A DNA stretch of 37,274 bases, from positions 1 to 37,274 of the forward strand of contig CAVGRN010000020.1 in assembly GCA_963631545.1 (NCBI GenBank), read 5' to 3'. The notes under the pieces are model-generated. The model did no database searches, was not told the DNA's origin, and was given only the letters and a program-made list of their open reading frames with translations. Positions 1-8,510 of the stretch are shown here, in pieces (position 1 is the first letter of the stretch; every line of letters begins with the position of its first letter). The stretch comes from UBA1181 sp963631545. Its GTDB lineage: Bacteria; Bacteroidota; Bacteroidia; Bacteroidales; Paludibacteraceae. The position numbers and the translations under genes are program-made.

Positions 1-34
1 TATTGTTTTAGCGGACAGTAATAGAATCAAAACG

Positions 35-78
35 AAACGAACCGACGATTCAATTCAAACGAATCGACGATTCATTTG
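35..78. repeat. 22-bp tandem repeat, two copies
   Basis: Two adjacent 22-bp units begin with AAACGAAYCGACGATTCA; they differ at one base in the core and in the last bases. The core GAATCGACGATTC is itself a near-palindrome with a central mismatch. No gene is visible between 1 and 271. The function is unknown; it could be a protein-binding site or the edge of a larger repeat outside the window. Confidence 0.6.
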
Positions 79-81
79 AAA

Positions 82-96
82 CGCAATAGTATTGCG
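82..96. repeat. perfect 15-bp palindrome
   Basis: CGCAATA-G-TATTGCG is a perfect inverted repeat with a single-base centre, directly after the 22-bp tandem repeat. It could be a dimeric regulator site. Nothing else recognisable lies in 97-229. Confidence 0.5.
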
Positions 97-229
97 ATTT
101 TCTTGTCCCGAATACCGATTTAGATTCGTACCTTTATCCCAACGTAAGTTCTAACATTTTGCTCATTGCATACACCGCTCTCTGTTGTGTGAGTCGGCTA
201 AATTCTATACTTAACTTATTGATTTTCAA

Positions 230-252
230 TGTGCGCCATTTGATGGCGCACA
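230..252 (-). terminator. hairpin downstream of the small exported protein gene
   Basis: TGTGCGCCAT-TTG-ATGGCGCACA forms a perfect 10-bp stem with a 3-nt loop, 20 nt past the stop of the minus-strand gene at 272-667. It is not followed by a clear T run on the minus strand, so termination is inferred from position and stem strength. Confidence 0.5.
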
Positions 253-271
253 AATGTGACGAAGTCAGGTG

Positions 272-667
272 TCAAAGGCAGTCTTGAAGCAACCCCCAAA
301 ACCGTTCTCCGTTTTTTTCGTCTTTGGATAGAACCCAGGTAGTTCCTGTGTGAACATTGATGAGGTACGTCGCTTTTGACGTCATTCCGCTGATGAAGAG
401 TTGGTAGTTCACGCATCCATCTTTCTCCGTTACTTTGTGAGACACCTCCTTGTACATTGGTTCCCAACGGTATTTGTTGTCGGGTGCAGCCACTAGAACA
501 TACACATTCCCGTTGTATTTGTCTAATCTGAAAGTGTTTTTCGTCGCTAATTCTGATGCGATGACTTCATATCTTGAATTGTCCAAGGAGGTTATTTGGT
601 TGGTTGCCGCACTCATTGTTATGGGAAATGCGGCAAGCAGTAATAACAGTTTAATCACTTTTTTCAT
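272..667 (-). CDS. small exported protein of unknown function
   Basis: 131 residues. The N-terminus is a clear Sec signal peptide: MKK, a Leu/Ala-rich core, and probable cleavage after about residue 20 (SAA). The mature part is about 110 residues with alternating polar/aromatic stretches and a tryptophan near residue 110 (TTWVLSKDEKNGERFW). I recognise no family. The ATG at 667 is the only sensible start because the signal peptide begins there. It lies just downstream of the pckA terminator hairpin on the same strand, with only 24 nt between hairpin and ATG and no TAnnTTTG box found there. It may depend on read-through from pckA or on a promoter inside the hairpin region. Confidence 0.65.
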   Translation of the reverse strand: MKKVIKLLLLLAAFPITMSAATNQITSLDNSRYEVIASELATKNTFRLDKYNGNVYVLVAAPDNKYRWEPMYKEVSHKVTEKDGCVNYQLFISGMTSKATYLINVHTGTTWVLSKDEKNGERFWGLLQDCL

Positions 668-691
668 ACGGTTGTGATAATGGATTAATGC

Positions 692-723
692 AAAGCCCGG
701 ATAGATTGCTCCATCCGGGCTTT
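692..723 (-). terminator. intrinsic terminator of pckA
   Basis: AAAGCCCGGAT and ATCCGGGCTTT form a perfect 11-bp stem around a 10-nt loop, 23 nt beyond the pckA stop. The A/T ends of the stem could make it work in both directions. On the minus strand the following sequence is GCATTAATC, so the U tract is only the TTT at the end of the stem. Confidence 0.8.
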
Positions 724-746
724 ATTGTTAGGATTCAATCCTTTGA

Positions 747-2348
747 TTACAATTTTGGTCCAGCAGCAACCAAAGCCTTGCCAGCTGCGTTTCCTTCGTA
801 TTTAGCGAAGTTCTTGATGAAGCGGCTCGCCAAGTCTTTTGCTTTCACTTCCCATTGCGAAGCGTCAGCGTAAGTGTCGCGTGGGTCGAGGATTGCAGGG
901 TTAACACCTGGCAATGAAGTTGGAACCTCGAAGTCGAACATAGGGATCTTCTTAGTCTCAGCCTTCAAGATGTCGCCACTCAAGATAGCGTCGATGATTC
1001 CACGAGTATCAGGAATTGAGATACGCTTTCCTGTTCCGTTCCATCCAGTGTTTACCAAGTATGCCTTAGCACCAGACTTCTTCATCTTCTTAACCAACTC
1101 CTCAGCGTATTTAGTTGGGTGCAACTCCAAGAATGCTTGTCCGAAACATGCAGAGAAGGTTGGAGTTGGCTCAGTGATACCACGCTCAGTTCCTGCCAAC
1201 TTAGCAGTAAATCCACTCAAGAAGTAGTATTGAGTCTGCTCAGGTGTCAAGATTGATACTGGAGGCAATACACCGAATGCATCAGCTGACAAGAAGATAA
1301 CGTTCTTTGCAGCAGGTGCTGATGAACCTGGTTGGATATTGTTGATGTGGTCGATAGGGTAAGATACACGAGTATTCTCAGTTACGCTCTTATCGTTGAA
1401 ATCGATCTTACCGTTAGCGTCAACAGTTACGTTCTCCAACAATGCGTTACGCTTGATAGCTCCGTAGATGTCTGGCTCGTGCTCCTTGCTCAAACCGATA
1501 ACCTTAGCGTAGCATCCACCCTCGAGGTTGAATACGCCTTCGTCATCCCATCCGTGCTCGTCATCACCGATCAAACGACGCTTAGGGTCGGTAGACAAAG
1601 TGGTCTTTCCAGTTCCTGACAAACCGAAGAAGATGGCAGTGTTCTTTCCTTCCATATCGCAGTTTGCTGAACAGTGCATTGAAGCGATTCCTTGCAATGG
1701 CAAGTAGTAGTTCTGCATTGAGAACATACCCTTCTTCATCTCACCACCATACCAAGTGTTGATGATAACTTGCTCACGAGAAGTAGTGTTGAAAGCAACA
1801 CAAGTCTCAGAGTTAAGCCCCAACTCCTTGTAGTTCTCTACCTTAGCCTTGGAAGCGTTGTAGATGATGAAGTTAGGCTCGAAGTTAGCCAACTCTTCCT
1901 TAGTTGGACGGATGAACATGTTTGTTACAAAGTGAGCCTGCCAAGCAACCTCAACGATGAAACGAACTGCCAAACGAGTAGCCTTGTTCGCTCCGCAGAA
2001 TGCATCAACAACGTAAAGGTTCTTGTTAGAAAGCTCCTTCTTTGCGATGTCCTTAACCTTTGCCCAAACATCCTCGGACATTGGGTGGTTATCGTTCTTG
2101 TACTCGTCAGAAGTCCACCATACGGTGTTCTTTGAGTTCTCGTCCATGACGATGTATTTGTCCTTTGGCGAACGTCCGGTGTACACGCCTGTCATCACGT
2201 TTACAGCACCCAACTCAGTCAACTGACCTTTCTCGTATCCTTCGAGTTTTGGGTCTGACTCGGCCTTGAACAGCTCTTCGTAAGAAGGGTTGTGCGCGAT
2301 CACCGTCGAACCAGTGATTCCGTACTTGGTTAAATCTAAGTTTGCCAT
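747..2348 (-). CDS. pckA: phosphoenolpyruvate carboxykinase (ATP)
   Basis: 533 residues, the usual length for ATP-type PckA. The enzyme interconverts oxaloacetate plus ATP with PEP, CO2 and ADP in the cytoplasm. In rumen/gut Bacteroidota and other succinate formers it is often run in the PEP-carboxylating direction. Visible signatures are the substrate-binding TGRSPKDK (around 57-64), YGGEMKKG (200-207), the kinase P-loop GLSGTGKT (242-249) followed by LSTDPKR, and the metal/nucleotide segment GDDEHGWDDEG (261-271). Start ATG at 2348 gives the conserved N-terminus and sits behind an AT-rich leader. It is a single-gene unit bounded by a hairpin-rich leader upstream and a strong terminator downstream. 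Codon use is strongly biased, as expected for a highly expressed gene. Confidence 0.97.
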   Translation of the reverse strand: MANLDLTKYGITGSTVIAHNPSYEELFKAESDPKLEGYEKGQLTELGAVNVMTGVYTGRSPKDKYIVMDENSKNTVWWTSDEYKNDNHPMSEDVWAKVKDIAKKELSNKNLYVVDAFCGANKATRLAVRFIVEVAWQAHFVTNMFIRPTKEELANFEPNFIIYNASKAKVENYKELGLNSETCVAFNTTSREQVIINTWYGGEMKKGMFSMQNYYLPLQGIASMHCSANCDMEGKNTAIFFGLSGTGKTTLSTDPKRRLIGDDEHGWDDEGVFNLEGGCYAKVIGLSKEHEPDIYGAIKRNALLENVTVDANGKIDFNDKSVTENTRVSYPIDHINNIQPGSSAPAAKNVIFLSADAFGVLPPVSILTPEQTQYYFLSGFTAKLAGTERGITEPTPTFSACFGQAFLELHPTKYAEELVKKMKKSGAKAYLVNTGWNGTGKRISIPDTRGIIDAILSGDILKAETKKIPMFDFEVPTSLPGVNPAILDPRDTYADASQWEVKAKDLASRFIKNFAKYEGNAAGKALVAAGPKL

Positions 2349-2393
2349 ACTTATTTTTGTTATTTGTTAAAATTTAGTTAATCCACGTTCCAT

Positions 2394-2438
2394 AAGGTCC
2401 GTTTGACCTTGGCCGCCGACCCCTTCTCCGAAGTCGGC
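2394..2438 (-). promoter_or_regulatory. two tandem hairpins in the pckA leader
   Basis: Between the pckA -7 box and its start codon two stem-loops follow each other: GCCGAC/GTCGGC (2415-2420 with 2433-2438) and AAGGTC/GACCTT (2394-2399 with 2405-2410). No known riboswitch consensus is recognised. They could stabilise the mRNA or regulate translation. Confidence 0.45.
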
Positions 2439-2443
2439 AAATG

Positions 2444-2451
2444 CAAATATA
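2444..2451 (-). promoter_or_regulatory. candidate pckA promoter (-7 box)
   Basis: The minus strand reads TATATTTG, a perfect match to the Bacteroidota -7 element TAnnTTTG, about 95 nt before the pckA start. A matching -33 TTG is not present at the right spacing; an A-tract lies immediately upstream instead. Confidence 0.5.
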
Positions 2452-2648
2452 GTTTTTTTTTTGAGATGTGCGTTGTGGCTTATCCGTTTTTTTGCGCTGA
2501 TGTGCCAAATTCTGCTTTTTTGAAAAATATCCGTATTCATCGGCTTTTTTTTGCCGTCTTGCGTGTTCGTTTTCTTGCTTTGTTTTCTATCTTTACGCAA
2601 GATTTGCCACGTCATCGTGGTGTTGTGTTTCTTATTACATTGTGTATT

Positions 2649-4880
2649 ATGGCTAAATCAGATTCAAATAGGAGGCAACGTCCGGGAAAATCGTCCGCCA
2701 AAGGTGGGGCGAGGGGCAATGCCAAGAAGTCGGTACTGTCGCATATCACCAAGCAAGAATTGGTGAACCGCACCGTGAAGTTCTTCGAAAATAATCCGAA
2801 TAATTTTTATAATAACAAGCAGATAGCCAACGAGATAGGATTGTCGTCTATGGCGCAGCGAAAAATGCTCACCGTGGTGTTAGACACGCTCGTGGCGCAG
2901 GAGTACCTTTCAGAACCTTCCGTCGGGAAATACCGTCTCTGCAACCAGCAGGGTACGCTTGTGGGCAAACTCGAACGCCATGCCGGCGGGAAAATCTTCC
3001 TCGTGCCTGAGGATGGCGGCGAGGAGGTCTTCATCCTCGACAAATACCTTAATAAATCTATTGTGGGCGACACCGTGCGCGTACGGCTCTTCGCTGGGCG
3101 AAAGGGTCAAATGCCTGAGGGCCAGGTGGTGGAACTGCTGCAGCGTGGCCGCGACACCTACATCGGTAAGTTGGATGTGAAGGAGAACTACGCATTCCTC
3201 ACTGTCGACTCAAAACTGCTCTCCAACGATATCTTCATCCCTGTGGATAAACTCAACGGCGGAAAGAGCGGAGACAAAGCCGTGGCGCGCATCGTGGCGT
3301 GGGAAAACCGAGACCGAAACCCCGTGGGCGAAATCGTTGAGGTGCTTGGAGCAGCCGGCGAGAACGAGGCTGAAATGCACGCCATTTTAATGGAGTATGG
3401 CTTGCCGTATTCCTACCCACAAGCCATTGAGGGACTGGCAGACCAAATACCGGAGGAAATTCCCGAAGAGGAGATCAAAAAACGCCTTGATATGCGCAAA
3501 GTGCCTACCTTCACCATCGACCCTGCCGACGCGAAAGACTTCGACGACGCACTCTCCATCCGCAAGTTGGAGAACGGAAACTGGGAAATAGGCGTTCACA
3601 TCGCTGATGTAACACACTATGTGAAGGAGGGCGACGCCATCAACCAGGAGGGCTACAAGCGCGCCACTTCCGTCTACCTCGTAGACCGCACCGTGCCAAT
3701 GCTCCCCGAGCGGCTTTCCAACAAACTCTGCTCACTCCGCCCTAACGAGGAAAAACTCTGCTTCTCCGTTGTCTTCGAAATGGATGACAATGCCAACGTG
3801 TTGAAATACAACATCGTACATACCGTCATCAATTCCGACCGCCGTTTCACCTACGAGGAGGCTCAACAGGTCATCGAAACGGAACAGGGCGATATGAAAG
3901 AGGAAATCCTCACCTTAGATAAGTTGGCGAAGAAACTGCGTGAACGTCGTTTCAAAGAGGGTGCCATCGCTTTCGACCGCGAGGAGGTGCGCTTCGAGAT
4001 AGACGAGAAGGGAAAACCGCTCAGCGTCTACTTTAAAATCTCGCAGGATGCGAACAAACTCATCGAGGAGTTTATGCTGCTCGCCAACCGCACTGTCGCC
4101 GAACACATCGGCAAGGTGAAAAGCGGCAGCCGTAAGGGCGGAGAAGAGCCTAAGGCAAAGACTTTCGTCTACCGTGTACACGACCAGCCCGACCCTGAGA
4201 AACTCTCTAACCTCTCGCAGTTCATCTCCAAATTTGGTTACAAACTGAAAACGACGGGCAAGAACAAGGAGATTTCAACTTCCATCAACCACCTCCTCTC
4301 CGAGGTGCATGGCAAGCGCGAGCAAAACCTCATCGAAACCATTGCCGTGCGCTCTATGGCTAAGGCGGAATATACGACGGAGAACATCGGACACTACGGC
4401 CTGGCGTTCGAGTATTACACGCATTTCACCTCGCCTATCCGCCGTTACCCTGATATGATGGTGCACCGCTTGCTCGACCGCTATGCCGAGGGCGGCAAAA
4501 GCGCGGACAAAAACGCTTACGAGGAGTTTTGCAAGCACTGTTCGGAGATGGAGCAACTCGCTGCCACGGCAGAACGTGCTTCCATCAAATATAAGCAGGT
4601 GGAGTATATGCAAGATAAGGTGGGACGCACCTACGACGGTGTGGTGTCTGGCATCCAGGAGTGGGGCATCTATGTTGAATTGAATGAGAATAAATGCGAG
4701 GGTATGATTCCAATCCGTGATTTGGACGATGATTACTACTCGTTCGACGAGAAAAACTACTGCCTTGTGGGACGCAAAACGCACAAGACCTACCGTCTTG
4801 GCGATGAAGTGGTGGTGAAAATCAAAAAGACCAACCTCGACAAGAAACAAATGGATCTTGAAATGGTAGAGAAATTATAA
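2649..4880 (+). CDS. rnr: ribonuclease R (RNB/VacB family exoribonuclease)
   Basis: 743 residues from the ATG at 2649. The frame is open further upstream to 2403, but that part is low-complexity intergenic sequence, and the ATG at 2649 opens the typical basic start (MAKSDSNRRQRPGK). RNase R degrades structured RNA 3' to 5' and takes part in RNA quality control. Order of domains: basic Lys/Arg-rich N-terminus, winged-helix region (about 30-90), cold-shock domains (about 95-240), RNB catalytic domain, and a C-terminal S1 domain (VGRTYDGVVSGIQEWGIYVEL). The catalytic acidic cluster is D291, D297, D299 and D300 in IDPADAKDFDDA, with the same spacing as in E. coli RNase R. HFTSPIRRYPDMMVHR is the conserved RNB C-terminal motif. 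A lipoprotein gene starts 19 nt after the stop. Confidence 0.96.
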   Translation: MAKSDSNRRQRPGKSSAKGGARGNAKKSVLSHITKQELVNRTVKFFENNPNNFYNNKQIANEIGLSSMAQRKMLTVVLDTLVAQEYLSEPSVGKYRLCNQQGTLVGKLERHAGGKIFLVPEDGGEEVFILDKYLNKSIVGDTVRVRLFAGRKGQMPEGQVVELLQRGRDTYIGKLDVKENYAFLTVDSKLLSNDIFIPVDKLNGGKSGDKAVARIVAWENRDRNPVGEIVEVLGAAGENEAEMHAILMEYGLPYSYPQAIEGLADQIPEEIPEEEIKKRLDMRKVPTFTIDPADAKDFDDALSIRKLENGNWEIGVHIADVTHYVKEGDAINQEGYKRATSVYLVDRTVPMLPERLSNKLCSLRPNEEKLCFSVVFEMDDNANVLKYNIVHTVINSDRRFTYEEAQQVIETEQGDMKEEILTLDKLAKKLRERRFKEGAIAFDREEVRFEIDEKGKPLSVYFKISQDANKLIEEFMLLANRTVAEHIGKVKSGSRKGGEEPKAKTFVYRVHDQPDPEKLSNLSQFISKFGYKLKTTGKNKEISTSINHLLSEVHGKREQNLIETIAVRSMAKAEYTTENIGHYGLAFEYYTHFTSPIRRYPDMMVHRLLDRYAEGGKSADKNAYEEFCKHCSEMEQLAATAERASIKYKQVEYMQDKVGRTYDGVVSGIQEWGIYVELNENKCEGMIPIRDLDDDYYSFDEKNYCLVGRKTHKTYRLGDEVVVKIKKTNLDKKQMDLEMVEKL

Positions 4881-4899
4881 TTGATTGATACTCAGATTT

Positions 4900-5742
4900 A
4901 TGATGAAATTGAATTGGTTGAAATATGTGCTGCCCATTATGCTTGTCTTGTCTGCTTGCAGCAAGAAGGCGAATGACTGGTCGGAGATGAACCTCAACGG
5001 CGACGTGCGCAGCGTCTGGGAAAAACAGTACGAGGCGTTGGTGGACGAGTCTGGAAATGTTGAAAAGGGCAGGGTGCTGAAATCCGTCAAATTCACGTTT
5101 GACAGGATGGGAAGACTTGAAGAGGCGGATTGGTTCGACCGCGACGACGATACGCTTCAGAAAACCCTTTCGGAGTATGGCGACGCCGGCTTGCTCTCCC
5201 GCCGCATTATGTACGACGAGTTTGGCAGACTGAAGATGACCTCCGAATTTTCGTACAACGCCGACGGCCGTATTGCCGAAACCAACTATTTAGACGCTGA
5301 AGGCGACCTTGTGCAGTGCGAACGTGTGGAGTATAACGACGAAAACCTCATTGAAACCACTTTCACCACCAACCGCAACGGCTCGCTCGTGAAGCGCATC
5401 GTACGCCAAATGAACAAAAACGGACTGCCCAACGAGGTGAAAATCTATAACGAAGACCGCGAACTCATCAATTTCCGCAAAGACGAGTATGACGAAGACC
5501 GCCGTTTAGTGCATTTTGTGGTCTATGCGGCAGACGAGCAGACCATCGTGCTTGACGCCCGCCTCTCCTACGACAAGGGCGGCAATGTGATTCGCCAGGA
5601 GGCGGAGGGCGAAGACGGCGAGGCATTCCTGCCGCAAGTCAGTAAATATGAGTTTGATAGCAAGAATAACTGGACGACCCTCGGCTCGTACGTTGGCCAA
5701 GAGCTGAAAACCATCAGCGAACGCAGTATTGAATATTATTGA
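4900..5742 (+). CDS. lipoprotein with YD-like repeats, function unknown
   Basis: 280 residues from the first ATG at 4900; a second ATG at 4903 is equally possible. The lipoprotein signal is clear: a hydrophobic core, then LSAC with the lipid-accepting Cys, then SKK. The rest has degenerate repeats of about 20 residues of the form (Y/F)D..GRL....Y.....D, for example FDRMGRLEEADWFDRD, YDEFGRLKMTSEFSYN and YNADGRIAETNYLDAEG. These resemble YD/RHS-type beta repeats but lack any toxin domain. It is probably outer-membrane anchored. With only 19 nt after rnr it is likely co-transcribed with it; no functional link is obvious. I cannot assign a function. Confidence 0.75.
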   Translation: MMKLNWLKYVLPIMLVLSACSKKANDWSEMNLNGDVRSVWEKQYEALVDESGNVEKGRVLKSVKFTFDRMGRLEEADWFDRDDDTLQKTLSEYGDAGLLSRRIMYDEFGRLKMTSEFSYNADGRIAETNYLDAEGDLVQCERVEYNDENLIETTFTTNRNGSLVKRIVRQMNKNGLPNEVKIYNEDRELINFRKDEYDEDRRLVHFVVYAADEQTIVLDARLSYDKGGNVIRQEAEGEDGEAFLPQVSKYEFDSKNNWTTLGSYVGQELKTISERSIEYY

Positions 5743-5784
5743 GAAAAATCTCTCGTATAAAACTGAATTTTAATAAATTAGTTG

Positions 5785-5792
5785 TACCTTTG
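5785..5792 (+). promoter_or_regulatory. candidate promoter of the DEAD-box helicase gene
   Basis: TACCTTTG is a perfect TAnnTTTG -7 element about 45 nt before the helicase ATG, inside the intergenic gap. The -33 region is AT-rich without a clear TTG at 19 bp. Confidence 0.6.
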
Positions 5793-5796
5793 CACT

Positions 5797-5822
5797 CTTG
5801 TTTTTCCAACGTAGGAAACAAG
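5797..5822 (+). promoter_or_regulatory. leader hairpin before the DEAD-box helicase gene
   Basis: CTTGTTTTTCC and GGAAACAAG can pair around AACGTA with a small bulge. It starts right at the expected transcript 5' end and ends 14 nt before the ATG. It could act as an mRNA stabiliser or a temperature-sensitive leader, as seen for some cold-shock helicases; that role is only inferred. Confidence 0.35.
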
Positions 5823-5836
5823 GTAAAATAAAGTAA

Positions 5837-7714
5837 ATGAGTACATTTAAGGAATTAGGGCTGAGCGAAGAGATCCTTCACGGCATAGAAGACTTAGGTT
5901 TTGTGGAGCCAATGCCGATTCAAGAGAAGGTAACCCCATTTTTATTGGGGGACAGTACGGAGGATTTGGTCGCACTTGCCCAAACGGGAACGGGAAAAAC
6001 CGCAGGTTTCGGTCTCCCATTGTTACAGTTGACTGACTGTCAGAAGCAAGCGATTCAAGTCTTGGTGTTATCTCCGACGAGGGAGCTTTGCATCCAGATT
6101 TCTAACGACTTGAAGAAATTCTCAAAATACCTGAAAGGTATGAAGGTGGTGCCTGTCTACGGAGGCGAAAGTATTGTTTCGCAATTCCGCCAGTTAGACG
6201 TGCCGCCTCAAATTCTTGTGGCAACCCCAGGCCGCTTGATCGACTTGATTGAGCGAGGCAAGGTGGATCTCTCCGGCATCAAATATTTGGTGTTAGATGA
6301 GGCTGACGAGATGCTCAATATGGGCTTCCAGGAAGATATTGAACGCATCCTTGAGGAAACTCCTGAGGAGCGACGCACGCTTCTCTTTTCGGCAACTATG
6401 CCCAAGGAGATTGCGCAAATCGCAAAAAAATATATGAAGAATAGCGTTGAAATCGCTATCGGCCGCAAAAACTCGGGTAACGAGAACGTGGAGCATGTCT
6501 ATTATATGGTGCAGGCGAAAGATCGCTACAACTGCCTGAAAAGGGTGGTGGATATCAATCCAGACATCTACGCCATCATCTTCTGCCGTACGCGGCAGGA
6601 AACAAAGGACGTGGCAGACAAACTGATGCAAGATGGTTACAACGCCGACGCATTGCACGGCGACCTCTCACAGGCGCAACGCGACACCGTGATGCAGCGT
6701 TTCCGCCACAAAAACCTTCAAATCTTAGTGGCTACCGACGTGGCAGCCCGCGGTTTGGACGTGAACAATCTGACGCACGTCATCAACTACAACCTCCCAG
6801 ACGATGTGGAGAACTACACACACCGAAGCGGCCGTACCGGTCGCGCAGGCAAAAAAGGTATCTCCGTTTCCATCATCCACTCGCGCGAACGCAACCGCAT
6901 ACGCACCATTGAGAAGGTGATCAACCGCACGTTCACGCAATTGCCTGTGCCATCGGGCTTGGAGGTGTGCCAAAGCCAACTCTTCTCCGTAGTGAACAAA
7001 ATTCAGGAGGCAGGGTCGAATGTGGATCGTGAGCAGATTGAGCCTTACTTGCCAACCATTATGGACCAGCTGAAGGACATCAGTCGGGAAGACCTCATCA
7101 TCAGCTTCGTGTCGCAAGAGTTCAACCGATTCCTGGAGTACTACAAGAACGCTCCAGATTTGAACATCCAGGAGAAGGAACGCAAATCGCGCGACAGAGG
7201 CGACCGCGGTGAAAAGCGCGACCGTGGAGAGCGTGGCGACCGCGGCGAAAAACGCGAGAAGCGCAGTCGCTCCGCCAAGAAAGGCGATGAGGAATACGCA
7301 CGCTTGAAAATCAACATGGGTGCGCGCGATGGTTTCACGCCAAAACGTGTGTTAGGCTTGATCAACGACACGACGGATAGTCACGACATCGATGTGCACG
7401 ACATTGAAATCACCAACCGCTACTCATTCTTCGATGTGGAGAGGCGCGTGGTGCAATCGATGATGGATGCGTTCGCTCGCAAGGGCGACAGAATCCAACT
7501 GTTGGAGGTTGCCAAAGAACGTCCGTCGGGCGGCGACAAGGGCTTTGAGAACGAAGGTGGCGAAGGCGGCGGTTTCTACTCTAAATTCTCCCGCAAAGGA
7601 AAGAGTGATGACCGTGGCGGACGGCGCGACCGCGACCGTGGACGAGACTCCCGTGGCGGAGGCTCAAAACGCGAGTTCAGACGTAACAAAGACAGTTTCC
7701 GCAGGAAAAGATAA
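5837..7714 (+). CDS. deaD: ATP-dependent DEAD-box RNA helicase (DeaD/CsdA type)
   Basis: 625 residues. All helicase motifs are present: Q motif MPIQEKV, motif I AQTGTGKT (48-55), Ia PTRELC, Ib TPGR, II DEAD (154-157), III SAT, IV IIFCRTR, V ARGLDV, VI HRSGRTGR (329-336). After the core comes an Arg/Asp/Glu/Lys-rich linker with repeats of RGDRGEKR (about 447-480), then a DbpA-type RNA-binding domain (YARLKINMGARDGFTPKRVLGLI onward, about 485-560), then a Gly/Arg-rich tail with RGG elements. This architecture belongs to DeaD/CsdA helicases, which unwind rRNA and mRNA structures, notably in ribosome assembly at low temperature. The gene has its own promoter box and ends in a strong terminator. 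Confidence 0.95.
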   Translation: MSTFKELGLSEEILHGIEDLGFVEPMPIQEKVTPFLLGDSTEDLVALAQTGTGKTAGFGLPLLQLTDCQKQAIQVLVLSPTRELCIQISNDLKKFSKYLKGMKVVPVYGGESIVSQFRQLDVPPQILVATPGRLIDLIERGKVDLSGIKYLVLDEADEMLNMGFQEDIERILEETPEERRTLLFSATMPKEIAQIAKKYMKNSVEIAIGRKNSGNENVEHVYYMVQAKDRYNCLKRVVDINPDIYAIIFCRTRQETKDVADKLMQDGYNADALHGDLSQAQRDTVMQRFRHKNLQILVATDVAARGLDVNNLTHVINYNLPDDVENYTHRSGRTGRAGKKGISVSIIHSRERNRIRTIEKVINRTFTQLPVPSGLEVCQSQLFSVVNKIQEAGSNVDREQIEPYLPTIMDQLKDISREDLIISFVSQEFNRFLEYYKNAPDLNIQEKERKSRDRGDRGEKRDRGERGDRGEKREKRSRSAKKGDEEYARLKINMGARDGFTPKRVLGLINDTTDSHDIDVHDIEITNRYSFFDVERRVVQSMMDAFARKGDRIQLLEVAKERPSGGDKGFENEGGEGGGFYSKFSRKGKSDDRGGRRDRDRGRDSRGGGSKREFRRNKDSFRRKR

Positions 7715-7742
7715 TCTTGGGGATTTTGCCTGAAAATATTTG

Positions 7743-7780
7743 AAAACCCCTCACTTGGGAGAACCTGGGTGAGGGGTTTT
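7743..7780 (+). terminator. intrinsic terminator of the helicase gene
   Basis: AAAACCCCTCAC and GTGAGGGGTTTT form a perfect 12-bp stem, ending in TTTT, 28 nt after the helicase stop. The A-rich left arm makes it potentially bidirectional. Confidence 0.9.
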
Positions 7781-7801
7781 ACTCTAAAAACCGAATTTTC
7801 A

Positions 7802-8398
7802 ATGGATGACGCCTACCTAACGCTCAGTAGCCCATCCGAGGGCTTATACAAAGAGAAAGGCAGCAAATTCTTCGCCTTCGCCTTCCCCGTGTCGGTCAAG
7901 GATGCGGTGAAACCCATCATTGATGAGTTGTGGAAAAAACATCACGACGCTCGCCACATCTGCTTCGCCTACATCATCGACCCAGAGAAAAAAGAAACCC
8001 GCGCCAACGACGACGGCGAACCCTCTGGCACTGCCGGCCGACCTATCTTAGGTGCGCTGCAATCAAAGGGAGTCGCCAACGTATTGGTGGCTGTCGTACG
8101 CTACTTCGGAGGCACGAAGTTGGGAACGAGCGGACTAATCAACGCATATAGAACAGCCACGCTCGACGCATTAGACAACGGCGAAATCGTGGAACGTACC
8201 ATAGAAACCATATTCAACATCACGTTTGACTACTTTCTGCTGAACGATGTGATGAGGGTGGTGAAAGAAGAAGCCCCCACAGTTATCTCACAAACCTTTG
8301 ACAATGAGTGCCGTATGTGCCTCTCCATCCGTCGGGGCGATGCCGACCGATTGCGATCGCGTATAGAGAAAGTGGAGGGTTTGAGAATCGTGGAGTAA
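7802..8398 (+). CDS. YigZ/IMPACT family protein (UPF0029)
   Basis: 198 residues from ATG 7802. The frame is open 11 codons further upstream, but that part lies inside the terminator and is not coding. The family hallmark is intact: DDGEPSGTAGRPIL followed by VANVLVAVVRYFGGTKLGTSGLINAY, with the RxNDDGEPsGTAG loop and YFGGxxLGxGGL-type segment. A C-terminal DUF1949-like ferredoxin-fold part follows (FNITFDYFLLNDVMRVVKEE onward). The family is widespread and related to the regulator domain of eukaryotic IMPACT; its bacterial role is not settled. The short gap to the preceding terminator leaves no obvious separate promoter. Confidence 0.92.
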   Translation: MDDAYLTLSSPSEGLYKEKGSKFFAFAFPVSVKDAVKPIIDELWKKHHDARHICFAYIIDPEKKETRANDDGEPSGTAGRPILGALQSKGVANVLVAVVRYFGGTKLGTSGLINAYRTATLDALDNGEIVERTIETIFNITFDYFLLNDVMRVVKEEAPTVISQTFDNECRMCLSIRRGDADRLRSRIEKVEGLRIVE

Positions 8399-8408
8399 CA
8401 CCTTTATT

Positions 8409-8486
8409 TTCCAATCCGTTTCCACGAAAAAATGGAATTTTCCATTTTCCCCGTGGAATTTCCAATTTTTACTGGAAGAATTGGAA
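8409..8486. repeat. nested inverted repeats built from TTCCA/TGGAA
   Basis: Three perfect stems lie in 78 bp. An outer TTCCACG (8420-8426) pairs with CGTGGAA (8452-8458), enclosing AAAATGGAA (8429-8437) pairing with TTCCATTTT (8440-8448). Just downstream TTCCAATT (8460-8467) pairs with AATTGGAA (8479-8486). It follows the yigZ-like gene, so part may act as a terminator, but the word composition continues into the next promoter. Confidence 0.75.
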
Positions 8487-8510
8487 GATGTGTCTACTTT
8501 CGAAAACGAA

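Noticed and set aside
2403..2648. 82-codon N-terminal extension of the RNase R frame
   Set aside because: It reads as Phe/Cys-rich low-complexity sequence, overlaps the pckA promoter and leader, and is not part of any RNase R N-terminus I know. ATG 2649 opens the typical basic start.
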